From CAZKVJ01 sp964556225 (GTDB taxonomy: Bacteria > Actinomycetota > Acidimicrobiia > Acidimicrobiales > Ilumatobacteraceae), in assembly GCA_964556225.1 (NCBI GenBank), contig CAZKVJ010000013.1, positions 1 to 64,000 of the forward strand: DNA of 64,000 bases, written 5' to 3'. This document shows, in pieces, positions 47,612 through 56,434 of this stretch. The position numbers were made by a program, and so were the translations under genes. Numbering within the stretch: position 1 is the stretch's first letter; the number at the start of each line of letters is the position of its first letter. Under the pieces are notes generated by a model that did not search any database, was not told where the DNA came from, and worked only from the letters and a program-made list of their open reading frames with translations.

Positions 47612-48292
47612 GTGGGCACACGCATCTTGACGGTCGAGGACGACGAGCGGATCCGCGCCGCCGTGAAGCTGGCCCTCGAGGACGAGGGCTGGACCGTCGA
47701 CGAAGCCGCCAGCGGCGAGGACGCGATCGCCATCTTCTCCCGCACGCCGGCCGACGTGGTGCTCATCGACATCATGCTCCCGGGGATCGACGGCTTCGAG
47801 CTGTGCCGCACGATCCGCCGTTCGAGCGACGTGCCCATCGTCATGGTGACCGCTCGCGCGGACACCCACGACGTGGTCGCTGGGCTCGAGGCCGGCGCCG
47901 ACGACTACATGACCAAGCCGTTCGCGCCGAAGGAGCTCAGCGCCCGGATCCGGGCGCTGCTGCGCCGGGTCCGCCCGGCGGCACCCGCCCACACCCGCTG
48001 GTTGTTCGGTGATCTGGAGATCGTGCCGGACGAGGGCAAGGTGCTGCGTGCCGGCCACGAGGTGCACCTCACGAAGACGGAGTTCCGGCTGCTCTGCGAG
48101 CTGGCGCAGAACCCCGGACGGGTGTTCAGTCGAGAGATGCTCCTCGACAAGGTGTGGGGCTACGACTACTTCGGCGACGGTCGCCTGGTCGACGTGCACG
48201 TGCGCCGGCTGCGCACCAAGGTCGAGACCGACCCGGCCAATCCCCGCCACGTGGTGACGGTGCGGGGTCTGGGCTACCGACTCCAGTCGTGA
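47612..48292 (+). CDS. OmpR-family response regulator (MtrA-like)
   Basis: A 226-residue regulator: receiver domain with ILTVEDDERIR, phosphoacceptor Asp53 in VVLIDIMLPGIDG and Lys102 in DDYMTKPF, then a winged-helix DNA-binding domain (HLTKTEFRLLCELAQNPGRVFSREMLLDKVWGYDYFGDGRLVDVHVRRLRTKVE). With the kinase and lipoprotein genes downstream, it matches the mtrA-mtrB-lpqB arrangement that in actinobacteria controls cell-wall and division genes. GTG at 47612 is chosen; a TTG at 47603 is also in frame. Its stop overlaps the kinase start. Confidence 0.92.
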   Translation: MGTRILTVEDDERIRAAVKLALEDEGWTVDEAASGEDAIAIFSRTPADVVLIDIMLPGIDGFELCRTIRRSSDVPIVMVTARADTHDVVAGLEAGADDYMTKPFAPKELSARIRALLRRVRPAAPAHTRWLFGDLEIVPDEGKVLRAGHEVHLTKTEFRLLCELAQNPGRVFSREMLLDKVWGYDYFGDGRLVDVHVRRLRTKVETDPANPRHVVTVRGLGYRLQS

Positions 48293-49794
48293 CCGACCTC
48301 ATCGCCGACCGGTCAGCTCCCGTCGAACCGGGCTCGGCGGCGCTGGTCGACGGCGAGCCGCCGCACGAACGTCGCGCCAGCGGATGGGACCGCCTGCGGC
48401 CCGGCCGGCTGAGCGTCCGCACCCGCATCCTGCTGATCTTCGCCTTCGGCTCGCTCCTGCTGACCGCGTTCTTGGCGATCACGACGTACACGTTCCTGAA
48501 GTCGACGCTGCTCGAAGAGCGCGACGAAGCCGGGCTCGACGCCGCGTACACCGACGCACGCCGCGTGCTCACGGCGCTCCGCTCGAACCCCACCACCCTG
48601 CAGCCGCTGCTCGTACGTCTGGGCGGCGACACGTCGCTGGTGCTCTACCGGGGCGAGTGGACCGCGTCCGACCCCCGATTCGGCCCCGATCAGGTGCCGG
48701 CGGCCCTGCAGGAGCGGGTCCTGGTCGATCGGGTCCCGGCGCGGATGATCACCGAGATCCACGGCACGCCGGTGCTGGCGGTCGGGATCCCATTGCCCGA
48801 GGTGGGCGCGACGTACTTCGAGTTCGTGCCGCTCGACGACGTGAGCTCCACCCTGCGCAACGTCTCGCTCTCGCTCGCCTTCGGCGGGCTGATCACGCTC
48901 GCCATCGGATTGGCCCTCGGGGCGCTCGCGGCGCGACGCGTGCTGCGTCCCGTGGGGCAGGCGGCGCAGGCCGCCCGCACGATCGCAGGTGGCCGGCTCG
49001 ACACCCGCCTCGAGCCCACCGACGACCCGGACCTGGCGCTGCTCGCCAACGCCTTCAACGACATGGCCGCGGCGCTCGAGGCCCGCGTCGAGCGTGACGC
49101 ACGCTTCGCCAGCGACGTCAGCCACGAGCTGCGGTCCCCCCTCATGACCCTGTCGGCCTCGGTCGAGGTGATGCAGTCCCGGCGAGAAGAGCTCCCCGAG
49201 CGGGCGCAGGCGGCGCTCGACCTGCTCACCGCTGACGTGGCCCGCTTCCAGGGCTTGGTCGAGGACCTGCTGGAGATCTCGCGCTTCGATGCCGGGGCCA
49301 TCCGTCTGCATCGCGAGGAGCTCCTGGCGGGAGAGTTCGTCCGCCAGGCCGTCGCCGTCAGCAGCCTGCCCCAGACGCCGGTGCTCGTGTCGCCGCGTGC
49401 GGAGCACCTCTTGATCCACGGCGACCGACGCCGCCTCGCCCGGGTGATCGCCAACCTCATCGACAACGGCCGCATCCACGGCGGTGGCGACGTCGAGATC
49501 GCGGTGATCGAGGCCGAGGGCGACACCGAGCCGCTGTCGTCGGTCTGGATCGTGGTCGAGGACCACGGCACCGGCGTAGCATCGGAGGATCGGGACCTGA
49601 TCTTCGAGCGGTTCGCTCGCGGTGGGTCGGCCGGCCGGCGCGGCGTCTCGGAGGGCGCCGGGCTCGGACTCGCGCTGGTCGACGAGCACGTGCGCCTGCA
49701 CGGCGGTCGGGTGTGGGTCGAAGACCGCGAGGACGCCGAGCCAGGGGCCCGCTTCGTGGTCGAGCTGCCCGCCGAGGAGCTGGGTGATGAGTAG
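48289..49794 (+). CDS. Membrane sensor histidine kinase (MtrB-like)
   Basis: A 501-residue kinase: N-terminal cytoplasmic 46 residues, membrane helix 47-68, an extracytoplasmic sensor of about 125 residues, helix 194-215, HAMP linker, phosphoacceptor His279 in FASDVSHELRSPL, and an ATPase domain with RRLARVIANLIDNGRIHG and GAGLGLALVDEHVRLHGG. The N box reads NLIDNGRIH, slightly altered from NLLDNAxxH. GTG overlaps the regulator's stop (GTGA), and its stop overlaps the lipoprotein gene start. Confidence 0.93.
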   Translation: MTDLIADRSAPVEPGSAALVDGEPPHERRASGWDRLRPGRLSVRTRILLIFAFGSLLLTAFLAITTYTFLKSTLLEERDEAGLDAAYTDARRVLTALRSNPTTLQPLLVRLGGDTSLVLYRGEWTASDPRFGPDQVPAALQERVLVDRVPARMITEIHGTPVLAVGIPLPEVGATYFEFVPLDDVSSTLRNVSLSLAFGGLITLAIGLALGALAARRVLRPVGQAAQAARTIAGGRLDTRLEPTDDPDLALLANAFNDMAAALEARVERDARFASDVSHELRSPLMTLSASVEVMQSRREELPERAQAALDLLTADVARFQGLVEDLLEISRFDAGAIRLHREELLAGEFVRQAVAVSSLPQTPVLVSPRAEHLLIHGDRRRLARVIANLIDNGRIHGGGDVEIAVIEAEGDTEPLSSVWIVVEDHGTGVASEDRDLIFERFARGGSAGRRGVSEGAGLGLALVDEHVRLHGGRVWVEDREDAEPGARFVVELPAEELGDE

Positions 49795-50431
49795 TCGACG
49801 GCGTCTCGCCCGGGCCACGGCGCTGGTCATCGCCACGGTCGGCGTCGCCGGGCTCAGCGGCTGCGGCATCGACGCCGACGGGTCGCCACGGGACATCTCC
49901 GGCGAGCGCCAGCGCGAGCTCCTCGAGGACAACCCGAGCGCTCCCGAGGGCGCGACGACCGAGGGTGACCGCATCGTGTACCTCGTTCGTGAGTCCTCCG
50001 GCGGCGAGCCATCGGTCATCCGGGCGGTCCACCGAGACGTCGACGCCACGGCCGCGGCGATCATGCGGTCGCTCCTGGAGGGACCGACCGTCACCGAGCA
50101 GGGCGCCCGGCTCAGCACGGCCATCCCGCCCGGCACGGAGCTGCTCGGCGTCCAGTTCGTGGACACGGGTGTGCTGGCGGTCGACTTCAGCGAGGAGATC
50201 CTCAGCGCCACTGGGGACGCGCTGGTCGACGCCGTCGCCCAGATCGTGCTGACCATGACCCAGGTCGACCGGGTCGAGAAGGTCAAGCTGCTCGTCGAGG
50301 GGCAGGACCAGCAGTGGCCGCGCGGCGATGGCGTGGTGGTGTCGACCCCCCTGACGGCGTACGACTTCCCGGGGCGGGTGGCGACCACCCAGCCGGACTA
50401 CCCACCGATCCCCTCGCCGCAGGCCGGGTGA
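49787..50431 (+). CDS. GerMN-domain lipoprotein (short LpqB-like)
   Basis: A 214-residue predicted lipoprotein: basic start, hydrophobic signal, lipobox LSGC, then a single GerMN domain (VYLVRESSGGEPSVIRAVHRDVDATAAAIMRSLLEGPTVTEQGARLSTAIPPGTELLGVQFVDTGVLAVDFS). LpqB of mycobacteria, encoded in the same position after mtrB, is over twice as long and carries a C-terminal beta-propeller domain missing here. It likely modulates the MtrB-like sensor at the membrane surface. ATG at 49787 overlaps the kinase stop by 8 nt; GTG at 49784 is also possible. Confidence 0.88.
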   Translation: MSSRRRLARATALVIATVGVAGLSGCGIDADGSPRDISGERQRELLEDNPSAPEGATTEGDRIVYLVRESSGGEPSVIRAVHRDVDATAAAIMRSLLEGPTVTEQGARLSTAIPPGTELLGVQFVDTGVLAVDFSEEILSATGDALVDAVAQIVLTMTQVDRVEKVKLLVEGQDQQWPRGDGVVVSTPLTAYDFPGRVATTQPDYPPIPSPQAG

Positions 50432-50447
50432 TCCGCCCGCGCTCCAC

Positions 50448-51482
50448 CTAGCCGAAGAACACGCTGGCCACGTCGGTGTAGAGATCGAGGTCGACCGGGC
50501 GGGTGCGGCCGGCGCACATGCTCATCGGGGCCCTGGTGATGTCGGACCCCCGCAGGACCACCATCTGCCCCCACGCCATCTCGTGCGCGAGGTCGGCGGC
50601 CGCGGTGCCGTAGCGGGTGGCGAGCACGCGGTCGTAGGCCGTGGGGCTGCCACCCCGCTGCACGTGGCCGAGCTTCACGACCCGGGTCTCGAACCCGGTG
50701 CGGGCCTCGATCGCAGGGGCGATCAGCTCGGAGATGCCGCCGAGACGGACATGGCCGTACTGGTCGTAGGTGCGCTCCGGCGCCGACAGCGTGCCCTCGC
50801 GCGGCTCGGCACCCTCGGCCACCACGACGATCGAGGCGTACCGGCCTCGCTCGTGGCGCTGGCGCAGCAGCGCGCAGACCTCGTCGAGATCGAAGGCCTG
50901 CTCGGGGATGAGGATCGCGGTGGCGCCCCCGGCGATGCCGGCGTACGTGGCGATCCACCCGGCGTGGCGGCCCATCACCTCGACGACCATCACCCGGTCG
51001 TGGCTCTCGGCCGTGGTGTGCAGGCGGTCGATCGCCTCGGTGGCGACCTGGACGGCGGTCGAGAAGCCGAAGGTCTGGTCGGTGCCGACGATGTCGTTGT
51101 CGATCGTCTTGGGAACCCCGAGCATCGGCAGGCCGTGCTCCTCCCACAGGATCGACGCCACGGTGAGCGAGCCGTTGCCGCCCACGACGATGATCCCCTC
51201 GATGTCCAAGTCGTCGAGGGCCTGGCGGACCTGGTCGGGACCGTCCGGCAGATCGAGCGGGCTGCCGCGCCGACTGCCGAGGATCGTGCCGCCCCTGGGC
51301 AGGTGGCCGCGCATCGCGTCGATGGTGAGCGACATCGTCCGGCGCTCGAGCACGCCCTCCCACGAGTCGAGGAAGCCGACGAACTCGTCGGCGTGCGTGA
51401 CGACGCCTCGCCGCACCACGGCCCGCAGCACGGCGTTCAGCCCCGGGCAGTCGCCCCCTCCGGTCAGCACTCCGATGCGCAC
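50448..51482 (-). CDS. pfkA: 6-phosphofructokinase
   Basis: Phosphorylates fructose 6-phosphate. The 344-residue protein has VLTGGGDCPGLNAVLRAV, GTILGSRRGSP, VVGGNGSL, the catalytic PKTIDNDIVGTDQTFGFSTA and EVMGRHAGWIA. The GGNGS sequence with Asn, and the TIDND block, resemble actinobacterial ATP- or PPi-dependent enzymes; the phosphoryl donor cannot be settled by eye. GTG at 51482 lies 7 nt after a minus-strand taccct hexamer. It is divergent from glpK. Confidence 0.93.
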   Translation of the reverse strand: MRIGVLTGGGDCPGLNAVLRAVVRRGVVTHADEFVGFLDSWEGVLERRTMSLTIDAMRGHLPRGGTILGSRRGSPLDLPDGPDQVRQALDDLDIEGIIVVGGNGSLTVASILWEEHGLPMLGVPKTIDNDIVGTDQTFGFSTAVQVATEAIDRLHTTAESHDRVMVVEVMGRHAGWIATYAGIAGGATAILIPEQAFDLDEVCALLRQRHERGRYASIVVVAEGAEPREGTLSAPERTYDQYGHVRLGGISELIAPAIEARTGFETRVVKLGHVQRGGSPTAYDRVLATRYGTAAADLAHEMAWGQMVVLRGSDITRAPMSMCAGRTRPVDLDLYTDVASVFFG

Positions 51483-51489
51483 GCTCGAC

Positions 51490-51495
51490 AGGGTA
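51490..51495 (-). promoter_or_regulatory. Candidate -10 for leaderless pfkA
   Basis: Minus-strand taccct, 7 nt before the GTG at 51482. No Shine-Dalgarno is present. Confidence 0.45.
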
Positions 51496-51527
51496 GGTGA
51501 CCGCCGTCGTTCCCCCCGGCGCACCAG

Positions 51528-51533
51528 TAGGGT
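51528..51533 (+). promoter_or_regulatory. Candidate -10 of glpK
   Basis: Hexamer tagggt ends 9 nt before the ATG at 51543, suggesting a transcript that begins at or within a few bases of the start codon. Confidence 0.4.
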
Positions 51534-51542
51534 CAGGCGGCC

Positions 51543-53015
51543 ATGGGAGTCGTCATCGCCCTCGATGCCGGGACCACCGGGGTGCGCAGCCGCGCCGTGT
51601 TCACCGACGGACGGCCGGCCGTCAGCGCCTACCGGGAGTTCACGCAGCACTTCCCGCAGCCGGGCTGGGTCGAACACGACGTCGAGGAGATCTGGCGGGC
51701 CGCCCGCGAGACGTTGGTCGAGGTGGTCGGCCGGCTCGACGAGCCGGTGGCGGCGATCGGGATCACGAACCAGCGCGAGACGGTCGTCGCCTGGAACCGG
51801 CGGACCGGACGGCCCTACGGCCACGCCATCGTCTGGCAGGACCGCCGCACGGCCGCCCGGTGCGACCAGCTGCGCGCCGAGGGGATGCTCGACCTGGTGC
51901 GCCACCGGACCGGCCTGGTGCTGGACCCCTACTTCTCGGCCACCAAGATGGAGTGGCTGCTCGGGCCGGGTGGGGTGCCCGCCGGTGGTGAGCTGGCGCT
52001 CGGCACCATCGACGCCTGGCTCATCTGGAACCTCACCGGGGGCGAGGCGTTCGCCACCGATCCGTCGAACGCCAGCCGCACGATGCTGCTCGACCTCCGC
52101 ACCCGGGGCTGGGATCCTGAACTGTGCGCTGCGTTCGGCGTGCCGGTCGAGGCGCTGCCCGAGGTGGTGGCGTCGAGCGGGCGCATCGGCGTGACGTCGG
52201 ACCGCTGCGGCGCGCCCCCCGGCATCGCCATCTCCGGCGTGGCGGGCGACCAGCAGGCGGCCCTGTTCGGCCAGGCCTGCTTCGCCCCGGGTGCCACCAA
52301 GAACACGTATGGCACCGGCAGCTTCGTGCTCATGAACGTGGGTGCCGAGTGCCCAGACCCGACCGAGGGGATGCTCACGACGCTGGCGTGGACGCTGGCC
52401 GACGGCACGACCGCGTACGCCCTCGAGGGGTCGATCTTCGTCACCGGCGCCGCCGTGCAGTGGCTGCGCGACGGGCTCGGGCTGATCGGCCAGGCGGCCG
52501 AGCTCGGACCCCTCGCCGCCCAGGTGCCCGACACCGGCGGCGTCTACCTGGTGCCGGCGTTCGCCGGCCTGGGCAGCCCCTGGTGGGACCCGTACGCCCG
52601 CGGCACCATCGTCGGCATCACCCGAGGCACCGGTCGGGCCCACATCGCCCGGGCGGTCATCGAGGCGATGGCGTACCAGACCCGAGACGTGGTCGACGCG
52701 ATGACGGCGGCGTCCGGTGTCGCCGTCGCCGATCTGCGCGTCGACGGTGGGGCGTCGGTGATGGACCTGCTGCTGCAGATCCAGGCCGACCAGCTCGGAG
52801 TGCCGGTGAGCCGGCCCGTCGACCAGGAGACCACCGCGCTCGGCGCCGCCCACCTGGCCGGCCTCGGCGAGGGCGTGTGGGGCTCGCTCGACGACCTCGC
52901 CACCGAGTGGCGCCTGGACGCCACGTTCAAGCCGACCGCCGATCGCACCGCCGCCGACGCCCGCCACGCAGAGTGGCGCCGGGCCGTCGACCGCTCCCGC
53001 GCCTGGGCCCCCTGA
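51543..53015 (+). CDS. glpK: Glycerol kinase
   Basis: Phosphorylates glycerol to sn-glycerol 3-phosphate, feeding glycolysis and phospholipid synthesis. The 490-residue FGGY kinase has IALDAGTTGVRSRAV, the glycerol-binding GITNQRETVVAWNRRTGRPYGHAIVWQDRRTA, SGVAGDQQAALFGQACF, NTYGTGSFVLMNVG and the C-terminal LRVDGGASVMDLLLQIQAD. Single gene divergent from pfkA, convergent with the ACT protein. Confidence 0.95.
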   Translation: MGVVIALDAGTTGVRSRAVFTDGRPAVSAYREFTQHFPQPGWVEHDVEEIWRAARETLVEVVGRLDEPVAAIGITNQRETVVAWNRRTGRPYGHAIVWQDRRTAARCDQLRAEGMLDLVRHRTGLVLDPYFSATKMEWLLGPGGVPAGGELALGTIDAWLIWNLTGGEAFATDPSNASRTMLLDLRTRGWDPELCAAFGVPVEALPEVVASSGRIGVTSDRCGAPPGIAISGVAGDQQAALFGQACFAPGATKNTYGTGSFVLMNVGAECPDPTEGMLTTLAWTLADGTTAYALEGSIFVTGAAVQWLRDGLGLIGQAAELGPLAAQVPDTGGVYLVPAFAGLGSPWWDPYARGTIVGITRGTGRAHIARAVIEAMAYQTRDVVDAMTAASGVAVADLRVDGGASVMDLLLQIQADQLGVPVSRPVDQETTALGAAHLAGLGEGVWGSLDDLATEWRLDATFKPTADRTAADARHAEWRRAVDRSRAWAP

Positions 53016-53052
53016 CCGCGACGTTCGCGATGGGGGTGGCCGCGGAGAGTGG

Positions 53053-53682
53053 TCAGAGGCCGAGGGCGTCGACGAGGCGGCCGAGCTCGGCCACGAGCAG
53101 GCGCTCACGGGCACGGAACACCCGCTCGGCGCGCTCGACGGCCACCCCCACCCCGTGTCCACTGAGCGCCGCCCACGCGATGTCGGCGGGCGCCTGGCCG
53201 GCCTCGCCCGGGTCGAGGTGCTGGCTGCCGGCCAGGAACGCAGCGACCCACGCCACGTCCGGGGCGGCGCCGAGTGCCACCAGAGGCTCGCCCCGGTCCA
53301 CGTCGACGGCCACCACCCAGTCGCCCTCGGTGAGCGCCAGCAGTGACTGGCACAAGGCCGCCAGACGCCCTCCGGGCGGCTCCGCGACCAGGCGGGTGGC
53401 AGCCATCAGTGCCAGGTGGCCGTGGTCGACCGGCTCGTCCTCGATCCGGTGAACGTCCTCGACGGCGACGCCGTCGACCTGGGCGATCTCGGCCAGCAGC
53501 AGGTCCAGCAGTCCCGCTTCGGGCAGCGCCACCACGATCTCGTCGACGACCTGCGCCGGTCCTCGCTCCAGGATCTCGATCCCCACGACATCGCCGCGCA
53601 CCGCACCGATGCGGCTCGCCACCTGGCCGAGCGCCCCGGGCCGGTCGGGCAGCCACACCCGCAGGACGTACGTCTCCCTCAC
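53053..53682 (-). CDS. ACT-domain protein
   Basis: A 209-residue protein beginning with an ACT domain (YVLRVWLPDRPGALGQVASRIGAVRGDVVGIEILERG), then a less conserved Ala-rich region (VAAFLAGSQHLDPGEAGQAPADIAWAALSGHGVGVAVERAERVFRARER). ACT domains usually bind amino acids. GTG start overlaps the stop of the aminotransferase gene (GTGA), which suggests it senses or regulates amino-acid metabolism tied to that enzyme. No partner enzyme domain is fused. Confidence 0.85.
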   Translation of the reverse strand: MRETYVLRVWLPDRPGALGQVASRIGAVRGDVVGIEILERGPAQVVDEIVVALPEAGLLDLLLAEIAQVDGVAVEDVHRIEDEPVDHGHLALMAATRLVAEPPGGRLAALCQSLLALTEGDWVVAVDVDRGEPLVALGAAPDVAWVAAFLAGSQHLDPGEAGQAPADIAWAALSGHGVGVAVERAERVFRARERLLVAELGRLVDALGL

Positions 53683-54881
53683 AGCTTCGTGAGGCCGCGC
53701 CGCAGGTTCCGGATCCCCTGCTGGATGCGCTGCTCGTTCTCGATCAGCGCAAACCGGGCAAAGCCCTCGCCACCGGGACCGAAACCGACGCCGGGCGACA
53801 GCGCGACCTCGCAGTCACGCACCAGCAACGAGCAGAACTGCACCGAGTCGAGCTCTGCGTACGGCTCGGGGATCGGCGCCCACACGAACATCGTCCCCTG
53901 CGGCTTGGGGATGTCCCACCCGATCCGGGCCAGTCCGTCGACCAGCGCGTCACGCCGGCTCTCGTAGATGGCGCACACCTCGCGTGGGTAGTCGCTGGCC
54001 TCGTTCATCGTGACCGTGGCGGCGATCTGGATCGGCTGGAACGTGCCGTAGTCGAGATAGCTCTTCAGCTTGACGAGCGCCTGCACGACCTCGGCGTTGC
54101 CGACCAGGAACGCCATGCGCCAGCCGGCCATCGAGAAGCTCTTGGTCATCGAGTACAGCTCGACTGCGCACTCCTTGGCCCCTTCGGCCTGCAGGATCGA
54201 CGGCGGGTCGTAGCCGTCGAAGCCGACGTCGGCGTACGCGAAGTCGTGGACGACGATCATCTCCCGCTCGCGGCAGAAGTCGACCACGCGCTGCATGAAC
54301 TCGACGTCGACGCAGGTGCCGGTCGGGTTGTGCGGGAAGGAGATGACCAGCACCCGCGGCTTGGGCCAGCCGACCTCCCACGCGTTCTCCAGGCTGTCGA
54401 AGAAGTCGCCGGTGAAGTCCTCGCGGGTACGTGGGTGGGACAGGCCGCGCATCGGCACCTGGCGCAGGTCGGCTCCCGCGAACAGCGGCCCGTAGATGTG
54501 GATCGGGTAGCTTGGGCTCGGCACGATCGCCGCATCGCCCCGGTCGAGCAGCACCCACATCAGGTGGCTGAAGCCCTCCTTGGAGCCGATCGTGTTCGTG
54601 ATCTCCAGCTCGGTGTCGAGCGCGACGCCCCACCGGCGCTCGTACAGCGCTGCGAGCGCCTGACGCAGCTTCGGCAGCCCGCGGCTGAGCGAGTAGCGGT
54701 GGTTGCGGGCGATGCGGGCGGCCTCGGCCAGCTTGTCGACGGCGATCTGCGGTGAGGGGATGTCCGGGTTGCCGAACCCCAGGTCGATCACGTCGACCCC
54801 TGCCCGGCGTGCCTCGATCTTCAGGTTGTTGATGATCGTGAACACGTACGGGGGCAGGTTGGTGATCCGGCGGAACTCCAT
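53679..54881 (-). CDS. Class I/II PLP-dependent aminotransferase (alanine/aspartate type)
   Basis: A 400-residue fold-type I aminotransferase. It has DVIDLGFGNPDIPSPQIAVD, the PSPSYPIHIYGPLFAGA segment, ISFPHNPTGTCVD, HDFAYADVGFDGY and the PLP-lysine motif YSMTKSFSMAGWRMAFLVGN. The sequence style is closest to AlaC/AlaA-like transaminases that make alanine or use aspartate; exact substrate is open. ATG at 54881 lies 9 nt after a minus-strand tagcgt hexamer. Coupled to the ACT protein. Confidence 0.9.
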   Translation of the reverse strand: MEFRRITNLPPYVFTIINNLKIEARRAGVDVIDLGFGNPDIPSPQIAVDKLAEAARIARNHRYSLSRGLPKLRQALAALYERRWGVALDTELEITNTIGSKEGFSHLMWVLLDRGDAAIVPSPSYPIHIYGPLFAGADLRQVPMRGLSHPRTREDFTGDFFDSLENAWEVGWPKPRVLVISFPHNPTGTCVDVEFMQRVVDFCREREMIVVHDFAYADVGFDGYDPPSILQAEGAKECAVELYSMTKSFSMAGWRMAFLVGNAEVVQALVKLKSYLDYGTFQPIQIAATVTMNEASDYPREVCAIYESRRDALVDGLARIGWDIPKPQGTMFVWAPIPEPYAELDSVQFCSLLVRDCEVALSPGVGFGPGGEGFARFALIENEQRIQQGIRNLRRGLTKL

Positions 54882-54890
54882 AGGAGCTCG

Positions 54891-54896
54891 ACGCTA
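54891..54896 (-). promoter_or_regulatory. Candidate -10 of the aminotransferase gene
   Basis: Minus-strand tagcgt, 9 nt before the ATG at 54881. Confidence 0.4.
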
Positions 54897-54962
54897 GTGG
54901 AGGCGCCTCGCCGATCGGCAGGCGGTTCCGCGCCCGGGTGGCCCGTGTGCGAGCATGCCGGC

Positions 54963-55493
54963 GTGCCGAAGGTGCCCCCTGAAGGCTGCATCCACGTCGT
55001 GATCGAGATCCCGCGCGGCAGCCGCAACAAGTACGAGATCGATCATGACACCGGCCAGGTGTTCTTGGACCGGCGGCTGTTCACCGCCACCACCTACCCG
55101 GCCGACTACGGCTTCATCCCCGACACGCTGGGCGGCGACGGCGACCCGCTCGACGCGCTCGTCCTGCTCGAGGACCCCGTCTACCCGGGCGTGTGGGTGA
55201 CCGCCCGCCCCGTCGGCCTGCTGTGGATGCAGGACGAGGCGGGGCCGGACGCCAAGATCATCTGCGTCCCCTCCACGGAGCCCCGCTGGAAGGGCGTCGA
55301 GGACCTGAAGGACCTGCCGGAGGAGCTGCTCGAGGAGATCAAGCACTTCTTCGACGTGTACAAGGCGCTCGAACCGGACAAGGTCTCGAACACGGCTGGC
55401 TTCGAGAACCGGCGGGGGGCCTGGCGCGAGATCGACGCGGCGCGGATCGCGTACACCACGCAGCACGGCAGCGAGCAGGGCACGCCCGGCTAG
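54963..55493 (+). CDS. ppa: Inorganic pyrophosphatase
   Basis: Family I soluble enzyme that hydrolyses pyrophosphate and pulls biosynthetic reactions forward. The 176-residue product has VIEIPRGSRNKYEID, YPADYGFIPDTLGGDGDPLDALVL with the metal-binding DGDPLD and the later HFFDVYKALEP segment. GTG at 54963 is preferred over the longer frame to 54897. Its stop codon overlaps the stop of the convergent ROK kinase in a shared CTAG. Confidence 0.96.
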   Translation: MPKVPPEGCIHVVIEIPRGSRNKYEIDHDTGQVFLDRRLFTATTYPADYGFIPDTLGGDGDPLDALVLLEDPVYPGVWVTARPVGLLWMQDEAGPDAKIICVPSTEPRWKGVEDLKDLPEELLEEIKHFFDVYKALEPDKVSNTAGFENRRGAWREIDAARIAYTTQHGSEQGTPG

Positions 55494-56434
55494 CCCTCGC
55501 CGGCCGCTGCCGCCCGCTCCTGCGCGTAGCGGGCCGCCCCGACCGCGCCGGCTTCCTCGCCCCAGTGGGCGAACGCCAGGCGCGGATGCGGGCGGTGCTC
55601 GGGTGAGTACAGCAGCGCGCCCAGCCAGCGCTGGATGGGCCCCAGGTACAGCGCCGGCGCGGTGGCCAGCCCGCCGCCGAGGACGAACATGGCCGGGTCG
55701 AGCGCGTTCGTCAGGTTCACCAGGCCGAGTGCGACCCAGCGGGCGAACCCGTCGACCACCTCTCGGGCCTGCTCGTCGCCGGCCGACGCCGCTCGCTGGA
55801 CGTCCTCGCCCACGATCGCCTCCACGTCGCCGACGGCGCGCAGCACCGCGTCGAGCCGGCCCGCCCTGGCCGCCCGGCGCGCCTGCTGGGCCAGGGCGCT
55901 CCCGGACGCGTACCGCTCCCAGCACCCGCGCCGCCCGCACACGCACAGCGGGCCGGCGGGGTCAACCACCATGTGCCCGAGCTCGCCGGCGAAGCCGTTG
56001 GCCCCCACCTGCAACTGCCCGCCGGCCACCACGCCCCCACCGATGCCGGTACCGAGCGTCACCAGCACCACGTCGTCGACGCCTCGTGCGACGCCGTGGC
56101 GCCACTCGGCGACGAGCGCGCACGTGGCGTCGTTCTGCACCGTGACCGGGTGCCCGAGTCGCTCCGCCAGCCGGGGCGCCACCGCCAGCTCCACCACGTC
56201 GACCAGGTTCGGCGCCGCCCGCAGCACCCCGTCACGGGTCACGAGGCCCGGCACCCCCACGCCGAGCGAGTCGTAGGGAGCGAGCGCGCCTGCCAGCTCG
56301 GCGAGGCGGTCGATCACGGCGTCACCCCCCGCCGGCGTCGACCACTTCAACCGCTGCACCACCTGGCCGTCATCGTTGATGACGACGCCGAGCGCCTTGG
56401 TGCCGCCGACGTCGATGCCGGCCGACCGGCTCAC
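55490..56434 (-). CDS. ROK-family sugar kinase (glucokinase-like)
   Basis: A 314-residue ROK kinase with AGIDVGGTKALGVVI, VTVQNDATCALVAEW, VLVTLGTGIGGGVVAGGQ, the HMVVDPAGPLCVCGRRGCWERYASG zinc motif and a C-terminal VLGGGLATAP loop. The ELGHM segment and length fit actinobacterial polyphosphate/ATP glucokinases, but substrate is not proven. GTG overlaps the stop of the SRPBCC gene. It ends in the CTAG shared with ppa. Confidence 0.9.
   Translation of the reverse strand: MSRSAGIDVGGTKALGVVINDDGQVVQRLKWSTPAGGDAVIDRLAELAGALAPYDSLGVGVPGLVTRDGVLRAAPNLVDVVELAVAPRLAERLGHPVTVQNDATCALVAEWRHGVARGVDDVVLVTLGTGIGGGVVAGGQLQVGANGFAGELGHMVVDPAGPLCVCGRRGCWERYASGSALAQQARRAARAGRLDAVLRAVGDVEAIVGEDVQRAASAGDEQAREVVDGFARWVALGLVNLTNALDPAMFVLGGGLATAPALYLGPIQRWLGALLYSPEHRPHPRLAFAHWGEEAGAVGAARYAQERAAAAGEG

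Noticed and set aside
48313..50388. Long minus-strand frame opposite the histidine kinase and lipoprotein genes
   Set aside because: Shadow of the coding strand; translation has no recognisable motif while the plus strand encodes intact MtrB-like and GerMN proteins.
51483..53162. N-terminal extension of the pfkA frame up to 53162
   Set aside because: It runs antisense through glpK; phosphofructokinase similarity starts exactly at the GTG at 51482.
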